DNA from: an uncultured Planctomycetaceae bacterium
Lineage (GTDB): Bacteria; Planctomycetota; Planctomycetia; Planctomycetales; Planctomycetaceae
Reading direction: 5' to 3'
Assembly: GCA_903898975.1 (NCBI GenBank)
Contig: CAIUHT010001480.1
Coordinates: forward strand, 1-7,076
DNA: 7,076 nucleotides
Shown: piece by piece, positions 6,493 through 7,076 of the stretch
Layout of the letters: every line of letters starts with the position of its first letter
How positions within the stretch are numbered: position 1 is the first letter of the stretch
Translations under genes and position numbers: made by a program
The notes under the pieces: generated by a model
Databases searched by the model: none
What the model saw: the letters and a program-made list of their open reading frames with translations, nothing else
Told to the model about the DNA's origin: nothing

Positions 6493-7076
6493 GCTTCGGG
6501 GCGATCTGCCTGCTCTGCCTGCTGAGGTCACTGGTGGCCGCCACCCTGGCGGGCACACTGGTCGAGCCGATCCGCCGCACGCTGGCACACGCCGGCACCG
6601 GCCCCCGCCGCTGGTTGGTAGGGTTGCTGGCGGCGGTCGTGCTGTGTCCGCCACTGCTGGTGGGCTACCACTACAACGGTGGCTTGCTGACCCTCTCTCA
6701 GTCTCCCACCTGGCGGATTCCCCAGCTCCCGGGCTGGGAGCCCTGTCGCGAGCTGGTCGCCAGTCGCCTGCCACTGGCCAGTGAGCTCTGGCTGATCACG
6801 CTGATCGCCACCCGTGCGCTCCCGATCGGCGTGTTGGCGGCCACCCTGTTGCCCCCCCCGCGGTCCCTGGCCCTGCAGTCGCACCTGGCGAGACTGCAAC
6901 TGAGACGTCGCGACCTGCCCACGTGGCAGCGCTGGTGGGGGTTACTCCAGGCCTGGCTGCGCGGCTGGGTCCAGCAGGGCGGAGCGGGTTGGGTGCTGAT
7001 GTTTCTGCTGGGCTTTCAAGAGTTCGAACTGGCCACCCGGCTGGGGCGACCCGCCTGGACCGCATGGCTGATCGAC
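6489..7076 (+). CDS. ABC transporter permease, iron(III)/thiamine type, N-terminal part (3' end outside window)
   Basis: The ATG at 6489 overlaps the binding-protein stop as ATGA, and GAGG at 6478-6481 lies seven bases upstream. The frame is open to the window end, giving 196 residues. Hydrophobic segments are visible at about 4-24, 42-60, 98-121 and 164-176. The part around WLVGLLAAVVLCPPLLVGY (42-60) resembles the first membrane unit of FbpB/ThiP-like permeases, which often carry a PP-x-LVG turn. RALPIGVLAATLLPP (109-123) followed by an Arg-rich loop, and the later LLGFQEFELATRLG (173-186), fit the same family. It would form the membrane channel receiving ligand from the binding protein just upstream, powered by an ATPase not seen here and presumably encoded downstream. 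The cytoplasmic coupling loop cannot be assigned with certainty because the gene is cut off. The protein is leucine-, tryptophan- and arginine-rich. Translational coupling with the upstream gene is strong evidence for a shared function. Confidence 0.8.
   Translation, partial: MSFGAICLLCLLRSLVAATLAGTLVEPIRRTLAHAGTGPRRWLVGLLAAVVLCPPLLVGYHYNGGLLTLSQSPTWRIPQLPGWEPCRELVASRLPLASELWLITLIATRALPIGVLAATLLPPPRSLALQSHLARLQLRRRDLPTWQRWWGLLQAWLRGWVQQGGAGWVLMFLLGFQEFELATRLGRPAWTAWLID

Noticed and set aside
208..6663. Three copies of the E. coli Chi octamer GCTGGTGG on the plus strand (208-215, 5562-5569, 6656-6663)
   Set aside because: In GC-rich genes the common codons CTG GTG produce this octamer; Chi of this organism is unknown and AddAB enzymes use different Chi sequences, so no link to the AddB-like gene can be claimed.

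Overview
The window is GC-rich bacterial DNA with strong G/C preference at third codon positions. It probably comes from a planctomycete (Planctomycetota). That assignment is an inference from overall protein style: a WalW-type polysaccharide deacetylase tail, an AddB-like nuclease standing alone, a Fis-type regulator with a long N-terminal half, and an iron-type ABC transporter with a TDSDD motif. No rRNA or other marker gene is present to confirm it. I saw no tRNA or rRNA gene, CRISPR array, insertion sequence or phage gene.

Layout. Positions 2-505 (+) hold the 3' end of a polysaccharide deacetylase-like gene that starts outside the window. It converges across a 371-bp gap on a small minus-strand gene (877-1389) whose C-terminal half is a clear Fis-type helix-turn-helix. 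A long gap (1390-1947) separates that gene from the divergent large gene at 1948-5322 (+). This encodes a 1124-residue AddB-like protein with a helicase-like N-terminal part, a RecB/AddB-family PD-(D/E)XK nuclease and four iron-sulfur-type cysteines. After a 90-bp gap comes an ABC transporter operon: a periplasmic solute-binding protein (5413-6492) overlapping by ATGA with a membrane permease (6489 to the window end, truncated).

How the genes fit together. The last two genes clearly form one transport system, probably for ferric iron or a similar small ligand. The AddB-like protein would normally act with an AddA helicase-nuclease in double-strand break repair, but no addA lies in this window. 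Nothing visible links the Fis-type regulator to one particular target, although its divergent position next to the AddB-like gene makes the shared upstream region the natural place to look.

I did not find a convincing new biological system. The points most worth a second look are the eroded Walker A motif and altered cysteine spacing of the AddB-like protein, the uncertain start of the Fis-like gene, and the cysteine-rich solute-binding protein.
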